Source: Variovorax sp. PBL-H6
GTDB lineage: Bacteria > Pseudomonadota > Gammaproteobacteria > Burkholderiales > Burkholderiaceae_C
Assembly (NCBI RefSeq): GCF_901827155.1
Contig: NZ_LR594659.1
Coordinates: forward strand, 4,526,001 to 4,590,000
Length of the DNA: 64,000 nucleotides
Reading direction: 5' to 3'
Below, one piece after another: positions 49,773-60,253 of this stretch; position 1 is the first letter of the stretch, and each line of letters opens with the position of its first letter. The position numbers and the translations under genes are program-made. The notes beneath the pieces are model-generated. The model saw only the letters and a list, made by a program, of their open reading frames with translations, did no database searches and was not told where the DNA came from.

Positions 49773-51197
49773 CTATTGCTCCCTGTTCCGCGCCTTCTCG
49801 TACACCCGCGGCTGCGTCAGCACTTCATGGCGCAGCGCATCCTCCAGCTCCGCCTCGGTCATGAGCTTGCGCCTGAGCACCACCTCGCGCACATTGGTCC
49901 CGTTGGCGTAGGCCTCGGCCGCGACCTCGGTCGCCTCCTTGTAGCCGATGATCGGATTGAGCGCGGTGACCAGCGCGATTGAGCGCTCGATGCTCTCCCG
50001 CAGCCGGTCCGGGTTGGCGGTGATGCCCTTCACGCACAGGTCGGCCAGCGTCGTGCAGCCGTTGGTCAAGTGCTTGAAGCTGCGAAACAGCGAGCTGGCA
50101 ATGATCGGCTCGAAGGCATTGAGCTGCAGTTGCCCGCCCTCGGCCGCGAAGGTCACGGTCAGGTCGTTGCCGAACACCTCGAAGCAGACCTGGTTCACCA
50201 CTTCCGGGATCACCGGGTTGACCTTGCCCGGCATGATCGAGGAGCCGGCCTGCATCGGCGGCAGGTTGATCTCGCCGAAGCCCGAGCGCGGCCCGCTGGA
50301 GAGCAGCCGCAGGTCATTGCAGGTCTTCGACAGCTTGACTGCGATGCGCTTGAGCACGCCCGACAGCTGCACGAAGGCGCCGCAGTCCTGCGTCGCCTCG
50401 ATCAGGTTGGGCGCGGTCGAGAGGTCGAGCCCGGTGATCTTGCGCAGCGCCGCCAGCGCTTTGCCCGCGTACTCCGGATGGGCGGTGATGCCGGTGCCGA
50501 TGGCGGTGGCGCCGAGGTTGATCTCGCGGATCAGCGCAGACGCCTCGGTCAGGCGTGCGATGTCCTCCTCCAGCATGACGGCATAGGTCGAGAACTCCTG
50601 GCCCAGCGTCATCGGCACTGCGTCCTGCAGCTGGGTGCGGCCGATCTTGAGCAGGTGCGCGAACTCCGTGGCCTTGGCGGCGAAGGCGCCGCGCAGGTGC
50701 GCCATGGCCGCCAGCAGCCGCTCGATCGCGAAGCAGGTCGCGACGCGGATCGCCGTCGGGTACACGTCGTTGGTGCTCTGCGCCATGTTGACGTGCTCGT
50801 TGGGGTGCAGGTACTGGTACTCGCCGCGCTGGTGGCCGAGGATCTCCAGCGCGCGGTTGCACACCACCTCGTTGGCGTTCATGTTGGTGGAGGTGCCGGC
50901 GCCGCCCTGGATCACGTCGACCACGAACTGATCGTGCAAGGCGCCGTGGCGGATCTCCTCACAGGCCGCGACGATGGCGTCGCGCAGTTCGGGAGGCAGC
51001 AGGCCCAGCTCGGCATTGGCCTGCGCCGCCGCTTCCTTGACGGAGGCCAGCGCGATCACCAACTCCGGAAAAGCCGAGATCGTGGTGCCGGAGATCTGGA
51101 AGTTCTCCTTGGCGCGCAGCGTGTGCACGCCGTAATAGGCCTCGGTGGGTACCTCGCGGTCACCCAGCAGGTCGTGTTCGATGCGGAACTTGCTCAT
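49773..51197 (-). CDS. aspA: Aspartate ammonia-lyase (aspartase)
   Basis: 474 aa, the normal length. It belongs to the fumarase/aspartase superfamily: GGAGTSTNMNANEV, the signature loop GSSIMPGKVNP near residue 318, and KIGRTQLQDAVPM in the second conserved region. It reversibly deaminates L-aspartate to fumarate. The ATG at 51197 gives MSKFRIEHDLLGDREVP, typical of AspA; upstream in-frame codons are rejected. The 199 bp between it and the next gene (51198-51396) are a divergent promoter region. Confidence 0.94.
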   Translation of the reverse strand: MSKFRIEHDLLGDREVPTEAYYGVHTLRAKENFQISGTTISAFPELVIALASVKEAAAQANAELGLLPPELRDAIVAACEEIRHGALHDQFVVDVIQGGAGTSTNMNANEVVCNRALEILGHQRGEYQYLHPNEHVNMAQSTNDVYPTAIRVATCFAIERLLAAMAHLRGAFAAKATEFAHLLKIGRTQLQDAVPMTLGQEFSTYAVMLEEDIARLTEASALIREINLGATAIGTGITAHPEYAGKALAALRKITGLDLSTAPNLIEATQDCGAFVQLSGVLKRIAVKLSKTCNDLRLLSSGPRSGFGEINLPPMQAGSSIMPGKVNPVIPEVVNQVCFEVFGNDLTVTFAAEGGQLQLNAFEPIIASSLFRSFKHLTNGCTTLADLCVKGITANPDRLRESIERSIALVTALNPIIGYKEATEVAAEAYANGTNVREVVLRRKLMTEAELEDALRHEVLTQPRVYEKARNREQ

Positions 51198-51396
51198 GCT
51201 TGCTTCCTTGTTGGCACGGGTCCGTTTGGGTCGCGGACCGCAACAGAGTGTGCGCCCAAGGCGCTTTTGCGGCAAAGCCGGGTGCGGCCAGCGCGCATTC
51301 CACACCTGGCCTGTCACAAATGCGCACAGCGACGCGTCTTAGGTGCATGGAGGGCTGCATGGGGTGGCTCTCCGTAGCCCCTTTCAAGGAACATTC

Positions 51397-51849
51397 ATGA
51401 CGCACGCCGCACGCATTCCCTACTTTCAGCTCGCGCCCAAGGCCTTCCAATCCTTGCTCACCCTCTCCGGCGCGGTCCGCAAGGACCTGCTGGGCCATCG
51501 CCTTTACGACCTCGTGCTGCTGCGCGTCTCGCAGATCAACGGCTGCGCCTTCTGCATCGACATGCACTGGCGCGACCTGATCAAGCAGGACATCGATGCT
51601 CGCCATCTCAACGCCCTGGCGGGCTGGCGCGAGGCGCCCTTCTTCACCGAGCGCGAGCGCGCCGCGCTGGCCTGGGCCGAGATCGTCACCGACATCCCGC
51701 ACCGCGACCCGAGCGACGAGGAGTTCGCCAAGCTCAAGGCGCAGTTCTCCGACGAGGAAATCGCCGAGCTCGGCTTCACCATTGCCGTGATCAACGCCTG
51801 GAACCTGCTCAACGTGAGCTTCCGCAACCCGGTGCCGGAAAAGGCCTGA
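51397..51849 (+). CDS. AhpD-like carboxymuconolactone decarboxylase family protein
   Basis: 150 aa. The all-helical CMD/AhpD fold has the redox/proton-relay motif NGCAFCIDMHWRD (C-x2-C-x3-H). Such proteins are often small peroxidases or disulfide reductases, and not actual decarboxylases. AAGGAA lies about 5 bp before the ATG. It is divergent from aspA and may be independent of it. The partner is unknown. Confidence 0.85.
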   Translation: MTHAARIPYFQLAPKAFQSLLTLSGAVRKDLLGHRLYDLVLLRVSQINGCAFCIDMHWRDLIKQDIDARHLNALAGWREAPFFTERERAALAWAEIVTDIPHRDPSDEEFAKLKAQFSDEEIAELGFTIAVINAWNLLNVSFRNPVPEKA

Positions 51850-51876
51850 GGGCCGGTCACAGGCTTGCGATAGCTC

Positions 51877-52131
51877 CTATCCCGGCAGCGCCACCACAAC
51901 GGCCGCGTCGTCGACCGTTGCCAAAACGCGCTGCCGCGCACGCAAACCCGACCCGCGAGGTGCGAAGCCGACGAGTTGCAAGCCGCCTTCGAGCGCCATC
52001 GCGATCTGGTCGCCGTCATCGCCTCGCGCCACGCCCTGCACCACGCCGGCAAGCTGGTTGCCGCGGGTCCGGCGCGGCACGGAGGCACGCTCGATGCGCA
52101 CCGCCGTCGCCTTGCACAGCGCAATCGCCTT
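51877..52131 (-). pseudogene. Truncated ModE remnant (Mop/TOBE domain) next to modA
   Basis: The open frame encodes a molybdate-binding (Mop/TOBE) domain: RGNQLAGVVQGVARGDDGDQ and LRARQRVLATVDDAAVVVAL. Just before it comes KAIALCKATAVRI, which looks like the end of a preceding Mop domain and linker. ModE has a DNA-binding HTH and two Mop domains in tandem; here the HTH and first Mop are absent, and a TAA at 52132-52134 closes the frame. A 74-aa stand-alone Mop protein from the GTG at 52101 is the alternative. No ribosome-binding site supports either. In relatives a ModE-type gene often lies divergent from modA, so deletion is likely. Confidence 0.55.
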
Positions 52132-52140
52132 TTACACTCC

Positions 52141-52928
<788 letters not shown>

Positions 52929-52934
52929 CTTCGA

Positions 52935-53609
52935 ATGCTCACCGCCGCCGACCTGGCCGCCGTCGTCCTCACGCTCGAGCTGGCGGCACTCACCACGCTG
53001 ATCCTGCTGCTGCTTGGCACGCCGCTGGCCTGGTGGCTGGCGCGCACGCGCTCGACCTGGAAGGGCCCCGTCGGCGCGCTGGTGGCCCTGCCGCTGGTGC
53101 TGCCGCCCACCGTACTGGGCTTCTACTTCCTTGTGACGATGGGGCCTGACGGACCGATCGGCGCCTTCACCCAATGGCTGGGCATCGGGCTGCTGCCCTT
53201 CAGCTTCGCGGGGCTGGTGATCGGCTCGGTGCTGTATTCGATGCCCTTCGTGGTGCAGCCGATCCAGAACGCCTTCGAAGCCATCGGCAGCGAGCCGCTG
53301 GAGGCGGCGGCGACGCTGCGGGCCTCGCCGCTCGACCGCTTCTTCAGCGTCGCCCTGCCGCTGGCGCGGCCCGGCTACCTCACGGCCGTGGTGATGGGCT
53401 TCGCCCACACGGTGGGCGAGTTCGGCGTCGTGCTGATGATCGGCGGCAACATCCCGGAGAAGACGCGGGTGGTGTCGGTGCAGATCTACGACCATGTCGA
53501 AGCGCTGGAGTACGCGCAGGCGCACTGGCTGGCCGGCGGCATGGTGCTGTTCTCCTTCCTCGTGCTGCTGGCGCTCTACGTGCTCCATCCCACCGGGCGG
53601 CGGCGATGA
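52935..53609 (+). CDS. modB: Molybdate ABC transporter permease
   Basis: 224 aa with five transmembrane helices. The cytoplasmic EAA loop that docks on ModC is [25 protein letters not shown], with [20 protein letters not shown] after it. It forms the homodimeric channel for molybdate. The stop overlaps modC by 4 bp (ATGA). No strong SD is seen before the ATG, which may rely on coupling to modA. Confidence 0.94.
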   Translation: MLTAADLAAVVLTLELAALTTLILLLLGTPLAWWLARTRSTWKGPVGALVALPLVLPPTVLGFYFLVTMGPDGPIGAFTQWLGIGLLPFSFAGLVIGSVLYSMPFVVQPIQNAFEAIGSEPLEAAATLRASPLDRFFSVALPLARPGYLTAVVMGFAHTVGEFGVVLMIGGNIPEKTRVVSVQIYDHVEALEYAQAHWLAGGMVLFSFLVLLALYVLHPTGRRR

Positions 53610-54703
53610 GCGATGAGATGAGCGACGCGGCGGCGGGCGTGCAGGCGCGCCTGAAGGTCGAGCACCCCGGCTTCTCGCTCGAGGTCGCGCTGGCGCTGCC
53701 GGGCCGCGGCGTGAGCGCGCTCTTCGGGCCCTCGGGCTGCGGCAAGACCACTTGCCTGCGTGCCATCGCAGGGTTGCAGCCGACGGCCCCTGGCTCGCTC
53801 GTGGAGATCAACGGCGAGCGCTGGCAGGACGACAGGGTCTTCGTCCCCACGCATCGGCGCGCCCTGGGCTACGTGTTCCAGGAGACACGCCTCTTCGCGC
53901 ATCTCGACGTGCGGCGCAATCTCGAATACGGCATGAAGCGGGTCGCCGCCGCACAGCGCCGAGTGGCGCTCGTGCAGGCAGTGGAGCTGCTGGGCATCGG
54001 CCATCTGCTGGCCCGCCGGTCCGACACGCTCTCGGGCGGCGAGCGCCAGCGCGTGGGCATCGCACGTGCCCTTGCCACCAGCCCCCGGCTGCTGCTCATG
54101 GACGAGCCGCTCGCCTCGCTCGATCTGCAGCGCAGGCGCGAGATCCTGCCCTACCTCGAGCGGCTGCATGCCGAGCTCGACATCCCGGTCATCTACGTGA
54201 GCCACGCACCGGACGAGGTCGCGCGCCTGGCCGACCACCTGGTGCTGATGGAGGCCGGGCGCGTGGTCGCCAGCGGCCCGGCCCATGCGCTGATGACGCG
54301 GCTCGATCTGCCGCTGGCCCACGGCGACACGGCCGGCGCGCTGGTCGAGGCCAGCGTCACCGGCTTCGATGCGGCCTTCGGCCTGACGCAGCTCGGGTTC
54401 GCCGGCGGCACGCTCTGGCTACCGCACGGCGGCGCGCGCCTTGGCCAGGCCGTCCGGGTGCGCATCCAGGCGCGCGACGTGAGCCTCACGCTCGCGCCCC
54501 ACGCCGACAGCAGCGTGCTCAACATCCTGCCTGCGACAGTGACCGAGCTCGCCGAGGACGGCCCCGCGCAGGTCATGGTGGGGCTGGATGCCGGCGGCGC
54601 TCGCCTGTTGGCGCGCATTACCCGCAAGTCGGCCGCGCTGCTGCGCCTTCGCGCGGGCACGGCCGTGCATGCGCAGATCAAGGGCGTCGCGATCGTGGAG
54701 TGA
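53606..54703 (+). CDS. modC: Molybdate ABC transporter ATP-binding protein
   Basis: 365 aa. Walker [18 protein letters not shown], signature [15 protein letters not shown], Walker [13 protein letters not shown], and H-loop [11 protein letters not shown]. The C-terminal ~75 residues are a Mop/TOBE regulatory domain ([18 protein letters not shown]), which can sense molybdate and inhibit the transporter. It completes modABC. The next gene is convergent with a 12-bp gap. Confidence 0.95.
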   Translation: MSDEMSDAAAGVQARLKVEHPGFSLEVALALPGRGVSALFGPSGCGKTTCLRAIAGLQPTAPGSLVEINGERWQDDRVFVPTHRRALGYVFQETRLFAHLDVRRNLEYGMKRVAAAQRRVALVQAVELLGIGHLLARRSDTLSGGERQRVGIARALATSPRLLLMDEPLASLDLQRRREILPYLERLHAELDIPVIYVSHAPDEVARLADHLVLMEAGRVVASGPAHALMTRLDLPLAHGDTAGALVEASVTGFDAAFGLTQLGFAGGTLWLPHGGARLGQAVRVRIQARDVSLTLAPHADSSVLNILPATVTELAEDGPAQVMVGLDAGGARLLARITRKSAALLRLRAGTAVHAQIKGVAIVE

Positions 54704-54715
54704 CGGCGCGGTCGA

Positions 54716-55093
54716 TCACGCGCCGACCGGCACCTTGTCCAGGAAACCGGTCACCGCGCGCAGCTTGCCGGACTCGAGTTGCACGAAGTCCGTGCCCTCG
54801 ACCAGGTCCTCGGCCCCGCTCGGGCCCAGCGTCCAGGAAAAGCGCAGGTGCTCGCCGTGCGCATCGGCCTGGCCCTTGAGCTTGAAGCGGAAGCCTGGGT
54901 AGCGCTGGTGCACGCCGCCCACCAACGCGCTGATCTGCGCATGGCCGCTGCCCTGCATCAATGGGTCGACGTAGCGCGCATCGGCGCTCCAGTGGGCCTC
55001 TAGCAGCTTCAGGCGGCGCTCGGCATCGGTCTCGTTCCAGACGGCGATGTACTGTTCGGCGATGCGCGCGGCATCGGGTGCGGCGGTGTTCAT
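54716..55093 (-). CDS. NTF2-like (SnoaL-type) protein
   Basis: 125 aa with a cone-shaped NTF2 fold: IAEQYIAVWNETDAERRLKLLEAHWSADARYVDPL, then GGVHQRYPGFRFKLKG and a C-terminal TGFLDKVP. This fold binds small hydrophobic ligands or acts as an isomerase/hydrolase, and the substrate is not predictable. No signal peptide. A gap of 147 bp upstream separates it from the EamA gene on the same strand. Confidence 0.82.
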   Translation of the reverse strand: MNTAAPDAARIAEQYIAVWNETDAERRLKLLEAHWSADARYVDPLMQGSGHAQISALVGGVHQRYPGFRFKLKGQADAHGEHLRFSWTLGPSGAEDLVEGTDFVQLESGKLRAVTGFLDKVPVGA

Positions 55094-55240
55094 GGTGCGA
55101 TCCTTTCGTCTTCAGGGCCCGCAACGGCGCGGGGTGAGCGAATGGTCGCCGCAGGCGCGCCGCGGGTCGATGACGTGGGAGGTCATGGGTGGTTGGTGCC
55201 AGCCTCCCCGCAACCTTGCCGCGGCACCGGAGCGGCAGCC

Positions 55241-56131
55241 TTACTGCGGCACCGGCGCTTTGGATCGCGGGAGCGACCAGCCAAGGTTCATTCCCGCCGC
55301 AGCAATCAGGATGGCCGCCGCGCCCACGATCTGCGTGGGGCACAGCCGATGGCCGAAAACCAGGTAATCGACACCGATCGCCACGATGGGAAAGATGAAG
55401 GACAGCGCCGCCGTCAGGTGCGTCGGCAGCTTCTGTATGGCGCCGTAGAGAAGCACGTACACCAGGCCGGTGTACACCACGCCCATCGCCACCAGCGCGG
55501 TCCAGGTCCCCGGGTCGGAGGGCAGGACGGAGAGCTTGGCGAATGGCGCGAACACCAGGATGCCGACGCAAAGCTGAATGAGCGCGATCAGGTGCGGCGC
55601 GGCACCGCGGAGCTTCTTGGTGATGATCGCGGCAATTGCATAGAGGAAGGCGGCGCCGAGTGCCATCAGCACGCCGGCCGCGTAATCCGTGCCGCTGTAG
55701 CGTGCGTCGGGCTGGGCCTGCGCGATCAGCAGCACGCCGCCGAAGGCGACAGCCAGCCATGTCAACTTGGTCGCGGTCAGCCGCTCGGAACAGAAGACCG
55801 CGCCCAGCGCCACGAGCATGAAGGGCTGGGTGTTGTAGACCGCCGTGGCGATGGAGATCGACGCGCGCGAGAACGAAGCGAAGATCAGCACCCAGTTGAG
55901 GACCAGGGCGACACCGCCCAGTGCCGCGATGCCGATCACCCGCAGGCTGAGCGTGCCGCGCAGCATGCCCAGCGCCGCGCAGACGGCCAGCAGCGTGGCC
56001 GCGCCGAAGACGCAGCGCCAGAAGAGCAGATCGACGATCGGCTGGCCCGACCGCACGACGGCCCAGCCGATCGTGCCCGAGATCACCATGGCCGCGCTCA
56101 TCTCGAGCGTGCCGCGCGTATTGCTGTTCAT
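55241..56131 (-). CDS. EamA/DMT-family transporter
   Basis: 296 aa with ten transmembrane helices in two EamA repeats. LLFWRCVFGAATLLA begins the first repeat, and VAMGVVYTGLVYVLLYGAIQKLP lies in the second. Members of this drug/metabolite superfamily export amino acids or other metabolites. The ATG at 56131 (MNSNTRGTLEMSAAMVISG) puts the first helix just after the N-terminus; much longer upstream open frame is rejected as chance. The substrate is unknown. Confidence 0.86.
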   Translation of the reverse strand: MNSNTRGTLEMSAAMVISGTIGWAVVRSGQPIVDLLFWRCVFGAATLLAVCAALGMLRGTLSLRVIGIAALGGVALVLNWVLIFASFSRASISIATAVYNTQPFMLVALGAVFCSERLTATKLTWLAVAFGGVLLIAQAQPDARYSGTDYAAGVLMALGAAFLYAIAAIITKKLRGAAPHLIALIQLCVGILVFAPFAKLSVLPSDPGTWTALVAMGVVYTGLVYVLLYGAIQKLPTHLTAALSFIFPIVAIGVDYLVFGHRLCPTQIVGAAAILIAAAGMNLGWSLPRSKAPVPQ

Positions 56132-56284
56132 GAGACGCCGAGCGTGCCACGGGTTGGCGGCTCTGACCATGTGCCACGAAAGTTCCCATTGCGAGAACGA
56201 ACGCGTGCAGCCCGAACCGCTCCTGCCCGGCGAGGCCGCGGACGGCGCACTACCATGCAGCAGTTTTCTTGAACGGAGCAGGTC

Positions 56285-57187
56285 ATGAGGATCGCGGTGA
56301 TGGGGGCGGGTGCGGTGGGTTGCTACTACGGCGGCATGCTGGCGCGCGCCGGGCATTCGGTGGTGCTGATCGGGCGGGCGCAGCATGTGGAGGCGGTCCG
56401 CCGCGATGGCCTGCTGCTGGACACGCGGTCCTTCCAGGCCCGCGTGCCGCTGGAGGCCAGCACCGAGGTCGATGCGGTCCGCGATGCAGGGCTGGTCCTC
56501 TTCTGCGTAAAGTCCACCGACACCGAAAGTGCCGCCGCGGCGATGCGGCCGTACCTGGCGCCCGATGCCCTGGTGCTCACGCTGCAGAACGGCGTCGACA
56601 ACGCGACCCGCCTGCAGGCTGCGGTGGCGCAGGAGGTCGCGGCGACCGTGGTCTACGTGGCCACGGAGATGGCCGGCCCGGGGCACGTCAAGCACCATGG
56701 GCGCGGCGAACTGGTGATCGCGCCCTCCGCCAGGAGCGCCGAGATCGCCGAGTTGCTGATCGTCGCCGGCGTGCCCACGCAGGTGTCCGACAACGTGACC
56801 GGCGCCCTCTGGGCCAAGCTGATCCTCAATTGCGCCTACAACGCCATCTCGGCGATCACGCAATTGCCCTATGGCGTCCTGTCGCGAGGTGAAGGCGTGG
56901 AGGCCGTGATGGCCGACGTGGTGCGCGAATGCCTGGCCGTGGCCGAAGCTGGCGGCGTCACCGTGGCGGGCGACACGTGGGCGGCGGTGCAGCGCATCGC
57001 CGAGACCATGCCCTCGCAGTTCTCCTCGACCGCGCAGGACCTGGCGCGCGGCAAGCGCAGCGAGATCGACCACCTCAACGGCTACGTGCTGCGCCAGGGC
57101 GAGGCGCTGGGGGTTGCGACGCCGGTCAACCGGGTGCTGCACACGCTGGTCAAGCTGCTGGAGGCGCGCGACACGGCAACGCACTGA
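56285..57187 (+). CDS. panE: 2-dehydropantoate 2-reductase (PanE/ApbA family)
   Basis: 300 aa. N-terminal NADPH-binding motif MRIAVMGAGAVGCYYGGML, then VLFCVKSTDT and LTLQNGVDN. The C-terminal helical domain has ALWAKLILNCAYNAISAIT with the catalytic Lys, and FSSTAQDLARGKRSEIDHLNG. It reduces ketopantoate to pantoate for coenzyme A synthesis, but several paralogues in this family act on other 2-oxo acids, so the symbol is tentative. GAGCAGGTC about 5 bp before the ATG can serve as SD. Confidence 0.86.
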   Translation: MRIAVMGAGAVGCYYGGMLARAGHSVVLIGRAQHVEAVRRDGLLLDTRSFQARVPLEASTEVDAVRDAGLVLFCVKSTDTESAAAAMRPYLAPDALVLTLQNGVDNATRLQAAVAQEVAATVVYVATEMAGPGHVKHHGRGELVIAPSARSAEIAELLIVAGVPTQVSDNVTGALWAKLILNCAYNAISAITQLPYGVLSRGEGVEAVMADVVRECLAVAEAGGVTVAGDTWAAVQRIAETMPSQFSSTAQDLARGKRSEIDHLNGYVLRQGEALGVATPVNRVLHTLVKLLEARDTATH

Positions 57188-57303
57188 AGCGCCGGCCGCA
57201 CGAGCCTCGGATTTTTCCTTCAACCAGGCGGGCCATCGTCCGCCCGTCGCGCGACGGCTGCGCATCCAATGTCGAGGCGTCAACGCCCGGCTTCCATGCT
57301 TCC

Positions 57304-57849
57304 ATGATCGCCATGCCGAAACCTCCACCCCTGCACCGCCTTGCGCTACGCGACGCAGACGGCGCGATCCGGGTCGTGATCGAGGCCATCCAGGGCTCGC
57401 GCAACAAGCTCAAGTACGACCCGGAGCTCGCACTCATGGAGCTTCACGTCGTGCTGCCGCTCGGCGTGTCCTTTCCCTACGATTTCGGCTTCATCCCGAG
57501 CACCCTTGGCGAAGACGGCGATCCGCTCGACGCGCTGGTGCTGATGGATGAATCGGTGCCGCCGGGCGTGGTGGTGCCCTGCCGCCTCGTGGGCGTGATC
57601 GAGGCCGAGCAGAAGACGAAGAAGGGAAAGACCAAGCGCAACGACCGCTTCCTGCTGGTTGCGTCCTCCTCGCACCGCTTCCGGCACTGCAAGGACCTGG
57701 TCGATATCGCGACTGACGTGATCGAGGAGGTCGAGCGCTTCTTCGAGTTCTACAACAAGCAGAAAGGCGTGGAGTTCCGGGCGATCGGGCGCCATGGACG
57801 GCAAAGGGCCGAAGCGCTGCTCAGGGCCGGCGAGCGCAAGGCACGTTGA
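57304..57849 (+). CDS. ppa: Inorganic pyrophosphatase, family I
   Basis: 181 aa. Metal-binding signature EDGDPLDALVL (D-x-D-P-x-D), upstream KLKYDPEL and FPYDFGFIPST, and GKTKRNDRFL. It hydrolyses pyrophosphate to drive biosynthetic reactions. The C-terminal part (EEVERFFEFYNKQKGVEFRAIGRHG) differs from the shorter E. coli-like sequence, so it may be a second, divergent Ppa. Two ATGs three codons apart (57304 and 57313) are possible starts. Confidence 0.85.
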   Translation: MIAMPKPPPLHRLALRDADGAIRVVIEAIQGSRNKLKYDPELALMELHVVLPLGVSFPYDFGFIPSTLGEDGDPLDALVLMDESVPPGVVVPCRLVGVIEAEQKTKKGKTKRNDRFLLVASSSHRFRHCKDLVDIATDVIEEVERFFEFYNKQKGVEFRAIGRHGRQRAEALLRAGERKAR

Positions 57850-57862
57850 GCGTACGCCTGGG

Positions 57863-59173
57863 TCAGGCCGGAGCCCCGTTGGGCACCGGGCTCGTCGTGC
57901 GTCGCGGCTCGATCGCCCCGTACCGGTCCATCGCCAGTCCATCGGTGCTGATGTCGGGCCGCCGCCCCATCACTTCGTCGGCCACCAGCTTGCCGCAGCC
58001 GCAGGCCATGGTCCAGCCGAGCGTGCCGTGGCCCGTGTTGAGGTACAGGTTGGCAAATGACGTGGGGCCAACGATCGGAGTGCTGTCCGGCGTCATCGGC
58101 CGCAGCCCGGTCCAGAAGCTGGCCCGCGGCAGGTCGCCGCCGGGGAACAGCTCGCCAACCACCCGCTCCAGCGTCTCGCGCCGCTGCGGGTTCAAGCGCA
58201 GATCGAAGCCGGCCAGCTCGGCCATGCCGCCCACCCGGATGCGGTTGTCGAAGCGCGTGATGGCAATCTTGAAGGTCTCGTCGAGCACGGTGGACCGCGG
58301 CGCCAGCGTGGAATCGACCAGCGGCACGGTCAGCGAATAGCCCTTGACCGGATAGACCGGGATGTCCAGCCCGAGCGGCGCGATCAACGCGCGCGAATAG
58401 CTGCCGAAGGCAAGCACATAGCGGTCGGCCTTGAGCACCTCGGCCTTGGGGCCGGCCAGCCGCACGCCGGCGATGCGCCCGCCTTCGGTGAGCAGGCTTT
58501 CAACGGCGGCGTCGAAGCGGAACGCGACCCCCAGCCCGCGCGCCACATCGGCCAAACCGCGGGTGAACAGGTGGCAGTCGCCGGTTTCGTCGTTCGGCAG
58601 GCGCAGGCCGCCGGCCAGTTGCGCTGCACTGCGGGTCAGCGCGGGCTCGACCGCGGCGAGCTGGTGGCGATCGAGCAGCTCGAAGGGCACCCCGCACTCC
58701 TGCAGCACCGCAACATCGCGCTGCACCGCATCCAGTTGCGCCTGCGTGCGAAACAGCTGGAGGGTCCCTTGCGTGCGGTGCTCGTACTGCACGCCGGTCT
58801 GCTCGCGCAGCTCGCGCAGGCAGTCGCGGCTGTACTCGGCCACGCGCATCATGCGTTCCTTGTTGGTCGCGTAGCGCTCGGGCGAGCAGTTCTTGAGCAT
58901 GGCGGCCATCCAGCGCAGCTGGAAAAGGCTGCCGTCCGGCCGGATCGACAGCGGCGCATGCTTCTGGAACATCCACTTGAGCGCCTTCAGCGGAATGCCC
59001 GGCGCGGCCCAGGGCGTGGAGTAGCCGGGCGAGACTTGCCCGGCATTGGCAAAGCTTGTTTCCTCCGCGGGACCACGCTGACGATCGACCAGCGTCACCT
59101 CGGCACCGGCGCGCGCGAGGTAGTAGGCCGTCGTGACGCCGATGACGCCGCCGCCCAGAACAATTACTTTCAT
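57863..59173 (-). CDS. dadA: D-amino acid dehydrogenase, small subunit (DadA)
   Basis: 436 aa. FAD-binding [32 protein letters not shown] at the N-terminus, then [22 protein letters not shown], and [24 protein letters not shown] near the C-terminus. The enzyme oxidises D-amino acids (chiefly D-alanine) to oxo acids, passing electrons to the respiratory chain. It is divergent from an Lrp regulator gene with 130 bp between, including a palindrome, as in other dad loci. No alanine racemase gene is adjacent. Confidence 0.93.
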   Translation of the reverse strand: MKVIVLGGGVIGVTTAYYLARAGAEVTLVDRQRGPAEETSFANAGQVSPGYSTPWAAPGIPLKALKWMFQKHAPLSIRPDGSLFQLRWMAAMLKNCSPERYATNKERMMRVAEYSRDCLRELREQTGVQYEHRTQGTLQLFRTQAQLDAVQRDVAVLQECGVPFELLDRHQLAAVEPALTRSAAQLAGGLRLPNDETGDCHLFTRGLADVARGLGVAFRFDAAVESLLTEGGRIAGVRLAGPKAEVLKADRYVLAFGSYSRALIAPLGLDIPVYPVKGYSLTVPLVDSTLAPRSTVLDETFKIAITRFDNRIRVGGMAELAGFDLRLNPQRRETLERVVGELFPGGDLPRASFWTGLRPMTPDSTPIVGPTSFANLYLNTGHGTLGWTMACGCGKLVADEVMGRRPDISTDGLAMDRYGAIEPRRTTSPVPNGAPA

Positions 59174-59228
59174 GGCAACTTCCCCTAGATCTCGAGAGAG
59201 AAGCAGAGGTTATTCATCCTCTTGCCAT

Positions 59229-59245
59229 AAACTTCACTGAAGTTT
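59229..59245. promoter_or_regulatory. Palindrome in the dadA-lrp intergenic region, candidate Lrp box
   Basis: AAACTTCA and TGAAGTTT are perfect inverted arms around a single C. It lies 55 bp upstream of dadA and 58 bp upstream of the regulator ATG, a typical Lrp/AsnC operator position. Binding is inferred, not seen. Confidence 0.5.
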
Positions 59246-59303
59246 GACGACATGCCGGTGCTTCTTGCTGTCAAGATCGGCCGCCCCGGCAACCAGGAGT
59301 GAA

Positions 59304-59771
59304 ATGACCGAGCTCGACCGTATCGACCGCAAGATCCTCGAAGTCCTGCAGCGGCAAGGCCGCATTCCGATGACCGAGCTGGCGCAGCAGATCGGCCTGT
59401 CGACGTCACCGTGCACCGAGCGCGTGCGGCGCATGGAACGCGAAGGGGTGATCACCGGCTACCACGCCCGCATCGACCCGCAGGCGGTCGGCAAGACCCT
59501 GCTGGTGTTCGTCGAGATCACGCTCTCCTCCAAGTCGGCCGATGTCTTCGACAAGGTGCGCACCGAGCTGCTGCACGTGCCGGAGGTGATGGAGTGCCAC
59601 CTGGTCTCGGGCGGCTTCGACTACCTGGTGAAAGCGCGGCTGCGCGCGATGAGCGACTACCGGCGCCTGCTGGGCGACCTGCTCAAGAAGCTGCCGGTCA
59701 CGGCTGAATCGAACAGCTATGTCGTCATGGAGGAGGTCAAGGAAAGCCTCTACCTGCCAATGGATCGGTGA
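59304..59771 (+). CDS. Lrp/AsnC-family transcriptional regulator
   Basis: 155 aa. The winged HTH at residues 5-60 is LDRIDRKILEVLQRQGRIPMTELAQQIGLSTSPCTERVRRMEREGVITGY. The C-terminal RAM (amino-acid-sensing) domain has LLVFVEITL and VPEVMECHLVSGGFDYLVKARL. The ATG at 59304 has GGAG 7-10 bp upstream. It is divergent from dadA and very likely controls it in response to an amino acid, as DadR/BkdR-type proteins do; the ligand is inferred. Confidence 0.92.
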   Translation: MTELDRIDRKILEVLQRQGRIPMTELAQQIGLSTSPCTERVRRMEREGVITGYHARIDPQAVGKTLLVFVEITLSSKSADVFDKVRTELLHVPEVMECHLVSGGFDYLVKARLRAMSDYRRLLGDLLKKLPVTAESNSYVVMEEVKESLYLPMDR

Positions 59772-59801
59772 AATGCGGACCGCCGGCCGCGCCGCAGCAG
59801 C

Positions 59802-60164
59802 TCAGGCGCGGGCGTCCTGCATGCCTTCTTCGCGCGGCAGCTCGTCGAGCATCACGTCGATGCGGGCGGCGCCCTCGAGATTGACGGTGTCGCGGACGTC
59901 CGCCAGCGCGGTGAACTGGCCGTCGAGGTAAAGGAACCGGACGTTGTCTGCCAAGTGGCGCAATGCCGCTTCAGGGCTGGGCAGCCCCTGCCCGGTCTGC
60001 TGGTTCCCATCGAGCACGTAGCCATAGCCTTGGCCCTCTTCGGTCAGAGGCCCCAAAGCGATCAGCTTCTGCTTCACGTTGCTGACGTAGATTTGCCCGT
60101 TCGCTGCGTAGAACGTGAACGCTTGCCGCGGAGATGCCGGTTCGGGTGATGTGGATGCAACCAT
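59802..60164 (-). CDS. Hypothetical soluble protein
   Basis: 120 aa. It has alternating strands (QAFTFYAANGQIYVSNVKQKLIAL) and a helical segment (SPEAALRHLADNVRFLYLDGQF), ending in acidic LDELPREEGMQDARA. No signal peptide, no known family. The ATG at 60164 is taken because upstream residues overlap the tup transporter region in another frame. It sits convergent with the Lrp gene, 30 bp away. A 89-bp gap separates it from tupA. Confidence 0.55.
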   Translation of the reverse strand: MVASTSPEPASPRQAFTFYAANGQIYVSNVKQKLIALGPLTEEGQGYGYVLDGNQQTGQGLPSPEAALRHLADNVRFLYLDGQFTALADVRDTVNLEGAARIDVMLDELPREEGMQDARA

Positions 60165-60253
60165 GCGTGCTTGTCTCACCGCTGCGATCCGCCTGCTGTA
60201 GGACGGCGTCGCAGTCCTGCATCGCCTTGCCGCCTCGCTCGCCGGCAAGACCC

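Noticed and set aside
56132-57328. Upstream extension of the EamA gene through panE on the minus strand
   Set aside because: It has no homology and overlaps the clearly coding panE gene on the other strand; the first helix begins at the ATG at 56131.
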